Below the pieces are notes generated by a model, which saw only the letters and a program-made list of their open reading frames with translations, made no database searches and had not been told where the DNA came from. Source: Pelagirhabdus alkalitolerans (lineage in GTDB: Bacteria; Bacillota; Bacilli; Bacillales; Amphibacillaceae). From it: a stretch of DNA of 64,000 nucleotides. Shown here piece after piece: positions 53,486 to 62,278 of this stretch. The DNA is taken from NCBI RefSeq assembly GCF_900096905.1, contig NZ_FMYI01000003.1, forward strand, positions 1-64,000, written 5' to 3'. The position numbers and the translations under genes were made by a program. Numbering within the stretch: the stretch's first letter is position 1; each line of letters starts with the position of its first letter.

Positions 53486-53522
53486 AAAAAACATGCACAT
53501 ATTCCCATTGTGCATGTTTTAG
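53486..53522. terminator. Bidirectional terminator between ytcJ-like and NAD kinase genes
   Basis: A perfect 12-bp stem (53488-53499 with 53509-53520) with A residues before and T residues after, between convergent genes. Confidence 0.9.
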
Positions 53523-53529
53523 CGTATTT

Positions 53530-54333
53530 TCACTTCTTATTTAGAAATTGATCTTTTAACTGATCAATATAATTAGCTTCTGGTAAATTAAAATGCGTCA
53601 AGGCTCGAGGAACAAGGCTTAACTCGACTGATCGAATATGGGAAATGGGAAAAGCCTCATTATCAAGGCCAATAATAGGATGGTCATTACCATCTTGAAT
53701 AATATCAAATCTTATTTTTCTTGAGTGATCGAGCACAAGAGGTGAATGAAAAACATTATAACGGCTATTCGTTAAAGGTGCGATTTTACTTATTTGTAAA
53801 GATGTTAATTTCGGGTCAACAACAGCACCCCCAATTGATTTATTATAACCTGAGCTTCCTGAAGGTGTAGATACAATTAAACCATCACCGTGAAATTGTT
53901 CAAGGTGCGAGTCATCGATTTGAACATCGATAACGATACTTTTAATAATACCAGAACGTATACTGAATTCATTTAAACAAGCATAAAAACGATCCTCTCG
54001 ATCATCAATTGATAAATGAAGAACATCATGTTTTTGTGTGTAAGCTGTGTTAGATATGTTTTTCCAAATATCGTCTTTTCTTGAGAATGGGACAGAACTA
54101 TATAAGCCGACGCTTTCATTTTCTGAAACGCCTATGTAAACAGCATTTGAGGAAAAGTTCGTTTTTCTAACGCCGTGCAGAAAATCACCATCATTTCCTA
54201 AAATGACAATAGCATCTGCTTTTCTAGGCTGATTAATTAATTTGACTTGGTTTTGTTCGGCGGATTGGATCAATTGATTCATCAAAATTGATTTGTTTTC
54301 GTTTTCTTTTTCATGTATGTATACTTTATTCAT
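53530..54333 (-). CDS. nadK: NAD kinase (NadK2/YtdI type)
   Basis: A 267-residue inorganic polyphosphate/ATP-NAD kinase that makes NADP. The usual GGDG loop is GNDGDFLHG (about residue 47), and the second signature is HGDGLIVSTPSGSSGYN (about 149-165). The first glycine pair is changed to Gly-Asn, as in some YtdI-type enzymes. Length fits NadK2 of Bacillus. GGGGGCG precedes the ATG. It is convergent with the amidohydrolase gene and sits near ytxK, as in B. subtilis. Confidence 0.92.
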   Translation of the reverse strand: MNKVYIHEKENENKSILMNQLIQSAEQNQVKLINQPRKADAIVILGNDGDFLHGVRKTNFSSNAVYIGVSENESVGLYSSVPFSRKDDIWKNISNTAYTQKHDVLHLSIDDREDRFYACLNEFSIRSGIIKSIVIDVQIDDSHLEQFHGDGLIVSTPSGSSGYNKSIGGAVVDPKLTSLQISKIAPLTNSRYNVFHSPLVLDHSRKIRFDIIQDGNDHPIIGLDNEAFPISHIRSVELSLVPRALTHFNLPEANYIDQLKDQFLNKK

Positions 54334-54497
54334 TTAAAACGCCCCCTTCTTTATATGGTGATCCCACTTATATATAACCTAAACGTGAATAGGTCAAACT
54401 CCATGGTGCATAAGGTGATTAAATCACTTTAGTAAAATGAGAGACGAAAATGCGTGTCTGTGTTATACTTGTTCATTGGATTAAGGGAGGTTTTAAG

Positions 54498-55481
54498 ATG
54501 GAACAAATCGAGCAACTATTTAATCAATTTGATCAACTTGTAGAAGAAAGCATTAAACAAACGAATGATGCGTATTTAGAAGGGTTACTTGATATTTTAA
54601 ATTTAGTTGTTATGGATAAAGAAGAAGTGAATTCAGAAAAAGAACAATTATTACAAGAGCGTCTACCATTAACTTCTTTCGACGCTTTAGATAATGAATC
54701 GAAAAGAAAAATAGTTGAATTGTTGACATTAAAAGCTATGAAAGGCGCTACACAACAACAGCATCTTATTACACCGGACTCAGTTAGTAGTTATGTCAGC
54801 TATTTAGCAGAAAAACTATTGTATGATAAAAAGACAATCAGATTGTTTGATCCTGTTTCAGGATCGGCAAATTTACTGACATCCGTCATCAACCAATTGA
54901 AAAATCATACGGTACAAGGATATGGAAGCGAGATTGATCCAACATTTACTGAATTAGGACTTTTGAATGCGACGATTCAAAAGCATGATATTGAATTTTT
55001 CCACCAAGATAGTATTCAACCGCTCTTATTAGATCCAGTTGATTTAGTCATCGCAGATTTACCAATTGGCTTTTATCCAGATGATGAGCGAGCAAAAGCT
55101 TTTAAAGTGCATAGTGAACACGAGCATACGTATGCACATCATTTACTAATTGAGCAAAGCCTAATGTATACGACACCAGGTGGTTATGCGATGTTTGTGA
55201 TTCCAAATACGTTATTTAATAGTGATCAATCAACTTATTTACACCAATTGATTCAAGAATCAGCACACGTTATTGCACTATTACAATTACCGACTTCATT
55301 ATTTAGATCAAATGAAGAAGCGAAAAGTTTATTTGTCTTACAGAAAAAAGGTGACCATACAAAAGCACCTAAGGAAGCCTTAATGGCTCAATTGCCATCG
55401 TTTAAAAATATGAAAGCAACTGAAAATATGGTTCTGAAAATGAATGCATGGTTTAAAGAAGAAGGGTATAAATCTGTTTGA
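54498..55481 (+). CDS. ytxK: Class I SAM-dependent methyltransferase YtxK
   Basis: A 327-residue protein of the N6-adenine DNA methyltransferase fold. The SAM motif is RLFDPVSGSANLLTS (about residue 117) and the catalytic motif IV, usually NPPF, is DLPIGFYP here (about 191). It resembles type I restriction M subunits but there is no S or R gene, so it is probably not a restriction system; the target is unknown. The ATG at 54498 has AGGGAGG upstream. It lies upstream of ackA as in B. subtilis, and genetic competence links have been suggested there. Confidence 0.9.
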   Translation: MEQIEQLFNQFDQLVEESIKQTNDAYLEGLLDILNLVVMDKEEVNSEKEQLLQERLPLTSFDALDNESKRKIVELLTLKAMKGATQQQHLITPDSVSSYVSYLAEKLLYDKKTIRLFDPVSGSANLLTSVINQLKNHTVQGYGSEIDPTFTELGLLNATIQKHDIEFFHQDSIQPLLLDPVDLVIADLPIGFYPDDERAKAFKVHSEHEHTYAHHLLIEQSLMYTTPGGYAMFVIPNTLFNSDQSTYLHQLIQESAHVIALLQLPTSLFRSNEEAKSLFVLQKKGDHTKAPKEALMAQLPSFKNMKATENMVLKMNAWFKEEGYKSV

Positions 55482-55498
55482 ATTGTATGAATTTAAAC

Positions 55499-55512
55499 AG
55501 ACAACGCTCTCA
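55499..55512 (-). promoter_or_regulatory. CcpA-binding (cre-like) site upstream of ackA
   Basis: On the minus strand TGAGAGCGTTGTCT matches the cre consensus TGWAARCGYTWNCW at 12 of 14 positions. It is centred about 57 bases before the predicted ackA transcription start, the position from which CcpA activates ackA in B. subtilis. Confidence 0.68.
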
Positions 55513-55526
55513 TCAGTTAATTTAAG

Positions 55527-55556
55527 TTGCAATTTACATTCAACATTCGTTAAAAT
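55527..55556 (+). promoter_or_regulatory. Predicted sigma-A promoter of ackA
   Basis: TTGCAA (55527-55532), an 18-base spacer and TAAAAT (55551-55556). The -10 matches consensus at five of six positions. Confidence 0.55.
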
Positions 55557-55607
55557 GGTAATGATTAATATATAGATAAAATAGGGAACCGAAAGGATTG
55601 GATTATT

Positions 55608-56801
55608 TTGAGTAAAGTAATTTCTATTAATGCAGGCAGTTCATCACTTAAATTTCAATTGATTGAAATGCCAGAGGAAACTGAATTAGCTAAAGGTATT
55701 GTCGAACGAATTGGTATAGAGGATGCTGTTTTTAAAATTGAATATGGTGAAGAAGAAGAAAAACTAACAACTGATATTCAAAATCACGAAAAAGCTGTTC
55801 AATTATTATTAGAGAAACTTCAGGACTCTGGTGTTATTCAATCACTAGATGAGATTGAAGGTGTTGGTCACCGTGTTGTACATGGTGGTGAACGTTTTAG
55901 TGACTCAGTACTTGTAACAGATGAGGTTATTGAAGAAATTGAAAAAGTATCTGACTTAGCACCACTTCATAACCCAGCAAACTTAACAGGCATTCGTGCT
56001 TTCCAAGAGATTCTACCAGATGTACCGGCCGTGGCTGTATTTGACACAGCGTTCCATCAGTCAATGCCACCTGAATCATATTTATATAGTTTGCCATATG
56101 AGTATTATGAAGATTATGGTATTCGTAAGTATGGTTTCCATGGTACAAGCCATAAATATGTATCAGAGCGCGCGGCTGAACTTTTAGATGAGCCATTAGA
56201 TAATCTAAGACTGATCACTTGCCATATCGGTAATGGTGCAAGTGTTGCTGCTGTTAAAAATGGTCAATCGATTGATACAACAATGGGCTTCACGCCACTT
56301 GAAGGTGTTACAATGGGAACACGTTCAGGTAGTCTTGACCCGGCTTTAGTACCATATATTATGGACAAGACTGGAAAAGATGTTAACGAAGTGCTTCATG
56401 TATTAAACAAAGAAAGTGGTATGCTAGCTCTATCTGGTTTCTCTAGTGACTTAAGAGATATCGAAGATAAAGCGGCTCAAGGAAATGAGCGTGCTGAATT
56501 AGCACTTAAGATCTTCGCTGGACGTATCCATCAATATATCGGTTCTTATGCATCTAAAATGCATGGTGTAGATGCTATTATCTTCACAGCAGGTATCGGT
56601 GAGAACAGTAAAGCTGTCCGTGAGCGTGTGTTAGAAGGGTTAGAATTTATGGGTGTTTATTGGGATCCACAAAACAACGATGTTCGTGGTAAAGAAACAT
56701 TTATCAATTATCCACATTCACCTGTGAAAGTTTTAATCGTACCGACAAATGAAGAAGTTATGATTGCTCGTGATGTTCAGCGTTTAGCTTTTAACGAATA
56801 G
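55608..56801 (+). CDS. ackA: Acetate kinase AckA
   Basis: A 397-residue ASKHA-fold kinase that makes acetate and ATP from acetyl phosphate in overflow metabolism. Motifs are [14 protein letters not shown] at the N-terminus, [20 protein letters not shown], the catalytic stretch [22 protein letters not shown] and the C-terminal FTAGIGENS. It starts at TTG (55608) with GAAAGGA about 11 bases upstream. Codon use is typical of a well-expressed gene. A cre-like site upstream suggests CcpA control. Confidence 0.96.
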   Translation: MSKVISINAGSSSLKFQLIEMPEETELAKGIVERIGIEDAVFKIEYGEEEEKLTTDIQNHEKAVQLLLEKLQDSGVIQSLDEIEGVGHRVVHGGERFSDSVLVTDEVIEEIEKVSDLAPLHNPANLTGIRAFQEILPDVPAVAVFDTAFHQSMPPESYLYSLPYEYYEDYGIRKYGFHGTSHKYVSERAAELLDEPLDNLRLITCHIGNGASVAAVKNGQSIDTTMGFTPLEGVTMGTRSGSLDPALVPYIMDKTGKDVNEVLHVLNKESGMLALSGFSSDLRDIEDKAAQGNERAELALKIFAGRIHQYIGSYASKMHGVDAIIFTAGIGENSKAVRERVLEGLEFMGVYWDPQNNDVRGKETFINYPHSPVKVLIVPTNEEVMIARDVQRLAFNE

Positions 56802-56809
56802 AACGGATT

Positions 56810-56845
56810 AGAAAACCCTAGCTGTTTAAACAGCTAGGGTTTTTA
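56810..56845. terminator. Bidirectional terminator of ackA
   Basis: AAACCCTAGCTG pairs with CAGCTAGGGTTT around a TTTAAA loop, with T residues on both strands. Before the insertion sequence arrived it would also have ended the convergent universal stress protein gene. Confidence 0.92.
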
Positions 56846-56855
56846 CATTTAATTA

Positions 56856-56863
56856 ATAATTTT
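56856..56863 (+). repeat. Target-site duplication, left copy
   Basis: ATAATTTT lies directly before the left inverted repeat of the insertion sequence and is identical to the 8 bases after its right end. Confidence 0.9.
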
Positions 56864-56925
56864 GGCTCTAAAATATATGTTGGGGTAAAGATACAATTCA
56901 ACACGCTGCTTTTATAAAAAGCGTT

Positions 56926-57046
56926 CGTGTGATCGACCACTCGCTTGCCGCGGGCACGGCCTCAACTAACTTAGGAAAGAAAGGCACTTTCCTAAGTGGA
57001 TTTTCGGCTCGTGCTGTTCCCGCAGGCGTCTCGTAGTCATCACACG
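56926..57046. repeat. GC-rich structured repeat inside the IS left flank
   Basis: A 121-base segment starts CGTGTGAT and ends ATCACACG, and contains further paired blocks (CTTAGGAAAG with CTTTCCTAAG near the middle; GCACG with CGTGC; GCGGG with CCCGC). It is GC-richer than its surroundings. I recognise the CTCGCTTxCCGCGGGC...CCCGCAGGxGTCTCG pattern as a dispersed repeat of Bacillaceae genomes. Confidence 0.7.
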
Positions 57047-57130
57047 TTAACATAAAAAAGCACGCAAGCTCCTTATTTGTTATGATTTGTTTAGACGAAC
57101 AAAAACCAACAAAAAGGAGTTGCGTGTACT

Positions 57131-58354
57131 ATGTATTCTAACATCACTTTACCAGGATTAGAAGGGGTCATCGTGACAAAGTCTTATCAAAAAGAGGGTG
57201 TCTATCACCTCCATGTGGAGCTGGAAAGACAGCCTCACAGCTGTCCTGATTGCCATCAAATGACCCAGAAAGTGCATGATTATCGCATGCAAAAGATTCA
57301 ACACACGCAAGCTTTCGGAAGAGATACACACTTGTTTTATCGAAAGCGCCGTTATATTTGTGAAGAGGCAACGTGTCAAAAACGATTTTATGAAGATAAT
57401 ACGCTCGTCGCGCGTTATCAGCGACAATCTGTTGAGTTTAATCAAGCGTTATCAATCGAACTGATTCATGCCAAGAATTTTAAAGATGTGGCGGATCGCT
57501 TTGGGACATCTCCTACAACGGTTATGCGTCGCTTTGACACGATTTGTGCTTCTAAATTAAACGAGACAAAAGAACTCCCTAAGGTTATTGCCATCGATGA
57601 GTACAAAGGGGATGCAGGTGGCGAGAAGTATCAAACGATCATTGCGGATCCGATTCGCCGAAAACCGATTGAGATTCTAAAGGATCGAAAGAAGGAAACG
57701 CTAAAAGATTATCTTCGTCAACATGGCCAAGGTGTTGAAGTGGTCGTGATGGACATGAGTCCATCTTTTAAAGCAGCTGTTGATCAATCGCTAGGACGCC
57801 CTATTATCGTGGCAGATCGATTTCATTTTTGTCGCTATATTTACTGGGCTTTAGAACAGGTAAGAAGGCATGTTCAACATTCATTTGATGCGTATGATCG
57901 AAAAAAGTGTAAACGAATGCGTCATGTTTTTTATAAACATCAAGAAAAACTAACGGATAAACAACACTGGTATTTAGAGCACTACCTTCATAAATCAGAT
58001 TATCTTGAAAGAGCTTATCAGTTGAAAGAGGGTTATAGAAAATGGTTTGAAATAGCGAAGGCCTGTGGCCAAGAAGGTTTAGGGGAGATCAAAGACACAT
58101 TATATAGGTTTTACGATCTTGTCAAAGCGTCAGGGGTTGTTGAATTTGAAAGAGCTATTTCAACCTTTCAAAATTGGCAAAAAGAGATTTTAAATAGCTT
58201 CGCTTTTGACTTGCATAATGGCTATGTTGAAGGCATTAACAACCAAACCAAGGTTATTAAGCGTAATGCCTTTGGTTTTGGGCGATTTGATCGGTTTCGA
58301 TTAAAAGTTTTATTACATCATCAATATAAAGATGTGAAGATTCGAATTGCATAA
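57131..58354 (+). CDS. ISL3-family transposase
   Basis: A 407-residue transposase with an N-terminal zinc-finger domain (CPDCHQMT at about 37 and CEEATCQKRF at about 76), a helix-turn-helix (FKDVADRFGTSPTTVMRRF, about 116-134) and a DDE core: VIAIDEYKG (about 154), VVMDMSPSFKAAV (about 207) and the C-terminal EGINNQTKVIKR with the Glu at about 370. The frame is uninterrupted. The ribosome binding site is AAAAGGAG. It moves the surrounding element. Confidence 0.96.
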   Translation: MYSNITLPGLEGVIVTKSYQKEGVYHLHVELERQPHSCPDCHQMTQKVHDYRMQKIQHTQAFGRDTHLFYRKRRYICEEATCQKRFYEDNTLVARYQRQSVEFNQALSIELIHAKNFKDVADRFGTSPTTVMRRFDTICASKLNETKELPKVIAIDEYKGDAGGEKYQTIIADPIRRKPIEILKDRKKETLKDYLRQHGQGVEVVVMDMSPSFKAAVDQSLGRPIIVADRFHFCRYIYWALEQVRRHVQHSFDAYDRKKCKRMRHVFYKHQEKLTDKQHWYLEHYLHKSDYLERAYQLKEGYRKWFEIAKACGQEGLGEIKDTLYRFYDLVKASGVVEFERAISTFQNWQKEILNSFAFDLHNGYVEGINNQTKVIKRNAFGFGRFDRFRLKVLLHHQYKDVKIRIA

Positions 58355-58401
58355 AAAATAAGGAGTGAGCGTTAGCTCACCCCAACATTTGACTTAGAAC
58401 C

Positions 58402-58409
58402 ATAATTTT
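58402..58409 (+). repeat. Target-site duplication, right copy
   Basis: ATAATTTT directly follows the right inverted repeat. Its last base is the first base of the complement of the stop codon of the universal stress protein gene. Confidence 0.9.
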
Positions 58410-58879
58410 TAACTTTCTTTTTCTTCTTTTTCATCTTCATGAGAGCGAACGACCAATACATCACAAGGTGCGTAACGTACGATGTTTTCAGAAACACTAC
58501 CAATTAAGAAACGTTCAACGGCGTTTAAACCTGTCGCGCCACACATGATTAAATCTGCATGGAACATTTTTGCCACATATTTAGGAATGCGAACTTTCGG
58601 TGAACCGTAATCAATGTGGGTTTCAACATTTTTAACACCTGCATGAAGTGCTTCATCTTTGTAATCACTTAACAATTTGCTAGCGTAACTTTCTGAACGA
58701 TTGATCATGGATTGATCATATGTTTCAGCTGTTGAGATTGTTTTCGTATCAACAACGTGTGCGATGACTAGATCACCTGCATTTCGCTTAGCTACTTCAA
58801 TTGCCTTTTTAAAAGCTTTTAATGATGCATGAGAACCATCAACGGCTACGACTATTTTCTTATATTGTTCTCTTGGCAT
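58409..58879 (-). CDS. Universal stress protein (UspA family)
   Basis: A 156-residue protein of the ATP-binding UspA class. The nucleotide motif G-2x-G-9x-GS is seen in GATGLNAVERFLIGSVSENIV, after the N-terminal IVVAVDGSHASLKAF and before APCDVLVVR. Such proteins help survival under stress or starvation. The ATG at 58879 has GGGAG 8 bases upstream; longer in-frame starts are nearer the ribosome binding site. An insertion sequence sits directly after its stop codon and separates it from its natural terminator. Confidence 0.93.
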   Translation of the reverse strand: MPREQYKKIVVAVDGSHASLKAFKKAIEVAKRNAGDLVIAHVVDTKTISTAETYDQSMINRSESYASKLLSDYKDEALHAGVKNVETHIDYGSPKVRIPKYVAKMFHADLIMCGATGLNAVERFLIGSVSENIVRYAPCDVLVVRSHEDEKEEKES

Positions 58880-59055
58880 GCTCATCACTCCCTAACTAAT
58901 TTATATGATACTATACCACTAATTAAATAAGTGCAAACATATAAAATGAACTTGAAAAATCTATATGGATAAATTGATACTTTGAAAAAATAACTGTATA
59001 ATAACACTTGCGGATAGACGATTAGTACAGATTAAAAAGTAAGGTGGGCTTGACC

Positions 59056-60366
59056 TTGGCAACTAAACATGAACAAATTTTAAAGCATATTGAATCATTA
59101 AAAGTTGGAAATAAAATATCGGTTAGACAAACAGCAAAAGATTTAAATGTAAGTGAAGGTACAGCTTATAGAGCGATAAAAGAAGCTGAGAATCAAGGTT
59201 TAGTAAGTACCATTGAACGTGTGGGTACGATTCGAATTGAACAAAAAAGAAAAGAAAACTTTGAGCATTTAACGTTTGCTGAGATCATCGGTATTGTAGA
59301 CGGCCAAGTGTTAGGTGGGCGAGAAGGCCTTTATAAGACATTACATAAGTTTGTCATCGGTGCCATGAAGACTGATGCGATGATGCGTTATTTAGAAAAA
59401 GACTCTTTACTCATTATTGGTAACCGATCTGAAGCGCATCGCTTAGCATTAGAAGAAGGGGCGGCTGTTTTAATCACCGGTGGCTTTGATACAGATGATC
59501 AGATTAAACGTTTAGCGGATGAAAAACAATTACCGATTATTTCGACAAGTTATGATACGTTTACAGTTGCTGCTATGATCAATCGTGCTATTTATGATCA
59601 GCTCATTAAGAAAGAAATTGTTCTTGTTGGCGATATTTATACTGATTTCGCGCAAACACATTATTTGAATCGCTCAGAACCCATAAGTAGATGGTATGAG
59701 TTGAATCATCAAACAACCCATTCAAGATATCCCGTTGTTGATGATCAAATGCGTGTTGTCGGTATTGTTACGTCTAAAGATATTATCGGGAAACCAGAGC
59801 GAACGCAGGTTGAAAAGGTCATGACGAAGAATCCTATGACCGTCTTTAAACAAACTTCTCTCGCCTATGCAGCACATATGATGGTTTGGGAAGGGATTGA
59901 AATTGTCCCTGTCGTTAATCAAAACCATAAGTTAGAAGGGCTGATTTCAAGACAAGATGTTTTAAAAGCATTACAACATGTTCAAAGGCAACCTCAAGTG
60001 GGGGAAACCATCGATGATATTGTGACGAGTGGTTTACTAATGGAAGATGAAGGGTCGACGTTTAAATTCCATTCTAAAGTAACACCCCAAATGACGAATG
60101 CATTAGGAACATTATCAAATGGTGTTTTTGTTTCTTTTATTTCTGAAGTGAGTAGTCGGATTATGACCTATATGAAAAAAGGTGATCTTGTTGTTGAGAA
60201 CATTTCGGTGTATTTTATTAAACCAGTCCAACTTGAGAGTGAAATTACAATTATCCCTAAAATATTAGAAATCGGACGCAAATCGGTTAAAATAGACATT
60301 GAGATCCACCATGAAAAAGATATTGTCGGCAAAGCTGTATTAATCGGTCAACTGATCGATCGGTAA
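59056..60366 (+). CDS. ytoI: HTH-DRTGG-CBS-hotdog regulator YtoI
   Basis: A 436-residue protein of four modules in order: N-terminal helix-turn-helix (about 1-60, VRQTAKDLNVSEGTAYRAIK), DRTGG domain (about 70-185), two CBS domains (about 190-310) that would bind a nucleotide ligand such as AMP or c-di-AMP, and a hotdog/thioesterase-like C-terminus (about 325-430). Function unknown; the layout suggests a ligand-controlled DNA-binding protein. Start TTG at 59056 with AAGGTGG 9 bases upstream gives the family's MATKHEQIL opening. nrnA follows by 25 bases. Confidence 0.92.
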   Translation: MATKHEQILKHIESLKVGNKISVRQTAKDLNVSEGTAYRAIKEAENQGLVSTIERVGTIRIEQKRKENFEHLTFAEIIGIVDGQVLGGREGLYKTLHKFVIGAMKTDAMMRYLEKDSLLIIGNRSEAHRLALEEGAAVLITGGFDTDDQIKRLADEKQLPIISTSYDTFTVAAMINRAIYDQLIKKEIVLVGDIYTDFAQTHYLNRSEPISRWYELNHQTTHSRYPVVDDQMRVVGIVTSKDIIGKPERTQVEKVMTKNPMTVFKQTSLAYAAHMMVWEGIEIVPVVNQNHKLEGLISRQDVLKALQHVQRQPQVGETIDDIVTSGLLMEDEGSTFKFHSKVTPQMTNALGTLSNGVFVSFISEVSSRIMTYMKKGDLVVENISVYFIKPVQLESEITIIPKILEIGRKSVKIDIEIHHEKDIVGKAVLIGQLIDR

Positions 60367-60391
60367 TGACAGAAAGATGGGAGCATTAAAA

Positions 60392-61327
60392 ATGACAATT
60401 AAACAAGAAATACTTAATAAGATTAAAACGTACGATACGATTATCATTCATCGTCATGTTCGACCAGACCCTGATGCGATTGGTTCACAAGTAGGTTTAT
60501 TAAAAGCGATAAAAGCGACGTATCCAGAAAAACGAGTGTTTAGTGTAGGCGAGAATGATCCTTCACTTACGTATTTAGCTACGATGGATCAAGTTCAATC
60601 TGATTATTATAAAAGTGCGCTTGTGATTGTTAATGATACAGCTAATCGACCAAGAGTTGATGATGAACGCTTTTCTGAAGGTGAGGCTATTATAAAGATC
60701 GATCATCATCCAGAAGTGGATCCTTATGGAGATATTAGTTGGGTGGATCCAACCGCGAGTTCAACTTCTGAAATGATTTATCAGCTAACTGATAATACTT
60801 TAAAAAACCGATTAGAAATTACAGATGATGTAGCAAGGCTGTTGTATGCAGGTATAGTAGGCGATACAGGGCGCTTTCTTTTTCCTAGTACATCCACTCA
60901 AACATTTGAAGTTGCTTCAAACTTAGTTGCGTATAATTTTGACCGCTCAACACTCTATAACAAGATGTATGAAGTCGATCAATCTTTAGCGAAACTAAAG
61001 GGCTATTTATTACAACAAGTTGATGTTGAATCAAATGTTACAAGCGTTAAATTAACAAAAGAAATTTTAAATGAATACAAGGTAAGCCCTGATGACACAA
61101 GTAAATTAGTAGGTACTTACGGTGATATTAAAGGTGTTTCTGCTTGGGCTATATTTGTTGAAGAAGAAGATATTATTCGAGTTAGACTGCGATCAAAACA
61201 AAATGCTATTAATGAACTCGCTGCAAGGTTCAACGGTGGAGGACATGCGCTAGCAGCAGGTGCAACTGTTTACAGTTGGCAAGAAGCGGATCAATTGATT
61301 ACTGAGTTACAACAATTATGTCGATGA
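60392..61327 (+). CDS. nrnA: Oligoribonuclease/pAp phosphatase NrnA
   Basis: A 311-residue DHH-DHHA1 phosphoesterase that degrades nano-RNAs and dephosphorylates pAp. Metal-binding motifs are HRHVRPDPDAIGS (about residue 20), VNDTANRPRVDD (about 75), the DHH motif KIDHHPEVD (about 98) and the C-terminal DHHA1 loop NGGGHALAAGA (about 280-290). The ATG at 60392 has GGGAG upstream. Its end overlaps the end of convergent ytrI by 12 bases. Confidence 0.95.
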   Translation: MTIKQEILNKIKTYDTIIIHRHVRPDPDAIGSQVGLLKAIKATYPEKRVFSVGENDPSLTYLATMDQVQSDYYKSALVIVNDTANRPRVDDERFSEGEAIIKIDHHPEVDPYGDISWVDPTASSTSEMIYQLTDNTLKNRLEITDDVARLLYAGIVGDTGRFLFPSTSTQTFEVASNLVAYNFDRSTLYNKMYEVDQSLAKLKGYLLQQVDVESNVTSVKLTKEILNEYKVSPDDTSKLVGTYGDIKGVSAWAIFVEEEDIIRVRLRSKQNAINELAARFNGGGHALAAGATVYSWQEADQLITELQQLCR

Positions 61328-61816
61328 GATTTCAAGGTAAATTTCACTTGTTTCGCTCATAAATAAGTGAAGCACTTCCACATTATATGTTTCATGATCG
61401 ATCGTGTACGTTTTGTTTTCTAATGTGCTAATAAGTAATGAATAGTGTTGATTAAAGGTGTTTACCTCTTTACCTAAAAGATTGTGAACATCCTCTTTAA
61501 TCAACTCTTTCATTTCAAGCAGCATAAAGCGATCTAGCTTTAATTGTTCTTCGTTAACAATAATTAATTCAATGGTTTGAATACGTGTTTTTTGCTCATA
61601 CCGCTCAGTTAAATCAGATAATTTGGTTTGAAGGGTTTCGTGATCTCGTTTTAGTTCTTGGTAGGTTTGGTACATCGTAATCTGATCCTCGATTCTTTTT
61701 TCAATCATGACACCATGCATGTACAAAAACACAAAATAGGCAATGAAAGTTCCGAAAAACAAACCGCTTATAAATGTTCGCCACTTTGAATAGATTGAAT
61801 AACTAGGCATACGCAT
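61316..61816 (-). CDS. ytrI: Sporulation membrane protein YtrI
   Basis: A 166-residue protein with one N-terminal membrane segment (about residues 13-33, FISGLFFGTFIAYFVFLYM) followed by a long coiled-coil stretch (DQITMYQTYQELKRDHETLQ onward). In B. subtilis YtrI is made in the mother cell and needed for normal spore formation. The ATG at 61816 overlaps the ytrH stop (TAATG), so the two are co-translated. Overlaps nrnA at the 3' end. Confidence 0.88.
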   Translation of the reverse strand: MRMPSYSIYSKWRTFISGLFFGTFIAYFVFLYMHGVMIEKRIEDQITMYQTYQELKRDHETLQTKLSDLTERYEQKTRIQTIELIIVNEEQLKLDRFMLLEMKELIKEDVHNLLGKEVNTFNQHYSLLISTLENKTYTIDHETYNVEVLHLFMSETSEIYLEISST

Positions 61817-62148
61817 TAAGCGATTTCCTCTGGTGATAACCATTCAATCATCATGAGTGCAACTTGTACACCGGCCATTGCTGTTATAATAATGAGAATC
61901 TGTTTAACAATATCGATTGTTTCTCCTTCAATAATTCCACGTTCAAAATTTGAAATAACATCAAATGTTCCTCCGATAGAAGCAACAATTGCCCAAATGC
62001 GTAGACTTCTTGCAATGCGGTTCATAAGTGAAAATGGCGGTTCACCACTTGCGAAAGCCCCAATACTTCCAATAAATGCTCCGCCCAAGACAACACCTAA
62101 TGCAATAAAAAAACATTGCATAATGGTAGCAAAAAAACGTTCATCCAT
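61816..62148 (-). CDS. ytrH: Sporulation membrane protein YtrH
   Basis: A 110-residue small membrane protein with a Gly-rich N-terminal helix (IALGVVLGGAFIGSIGAFA), a middle stretch SLMNRIARSLRIWAIVASIGGTFDVI and another helix near residues 80-100. This matches YtrH, a sigma-E-dependent sporulation protein of B. subtilis encoded with YtrI. AAAGGAG precedes the ATG. It is divergent from dnaE across 130 bases. Confidence 0.88.
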   Translation of the reverse strand: MDERFFATIMQCFFIALGVVLGGAFIGSIGAFASGEPPFSLMNRIARSLRIWAIVASIGGTFDVISNFERGIIEGETIDIVKQILIIITAMAGVQVALMMIEWLSPEEIA

Positions 62149-62278
62149 TAGACAATCTCCTTTAATAAACCTCGACTACTACTAAGCTATGTTAAACTAA
62201 CACTAACTATGTTTAATTATAAATAGTAAAAAAAGTCTCCATTTATCAAAGTTTTCTTAATAGAAATGAGGGTTGAAT

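Larger units (their letters stand above)
56864..58401 (+). mobile_element. Complete ISL3-family insertion sequence
   Basis: The 1538-base element begins GGCTCTAAAAT and ends, read from the other strand, GGTTCTAAGTC; the terminal 23 bases match at 17 positions, with the shared inner block ATGTTGGGGT. It carries one transposase gene and about 267 bases of leading DNA. The 8-bp direct repeat ATAATTTT on both sides is the duplication size of the ISL3 (IS204/IS1165) family. The transposase is intact, so the element may be recent and active. Confidence 0.95.

Noticed and set aside
54498..55481. Type I restriction-modification M subunit
   Set aside because: No S or R subunit gene nearby; size and place fit housekeeping YtxK.
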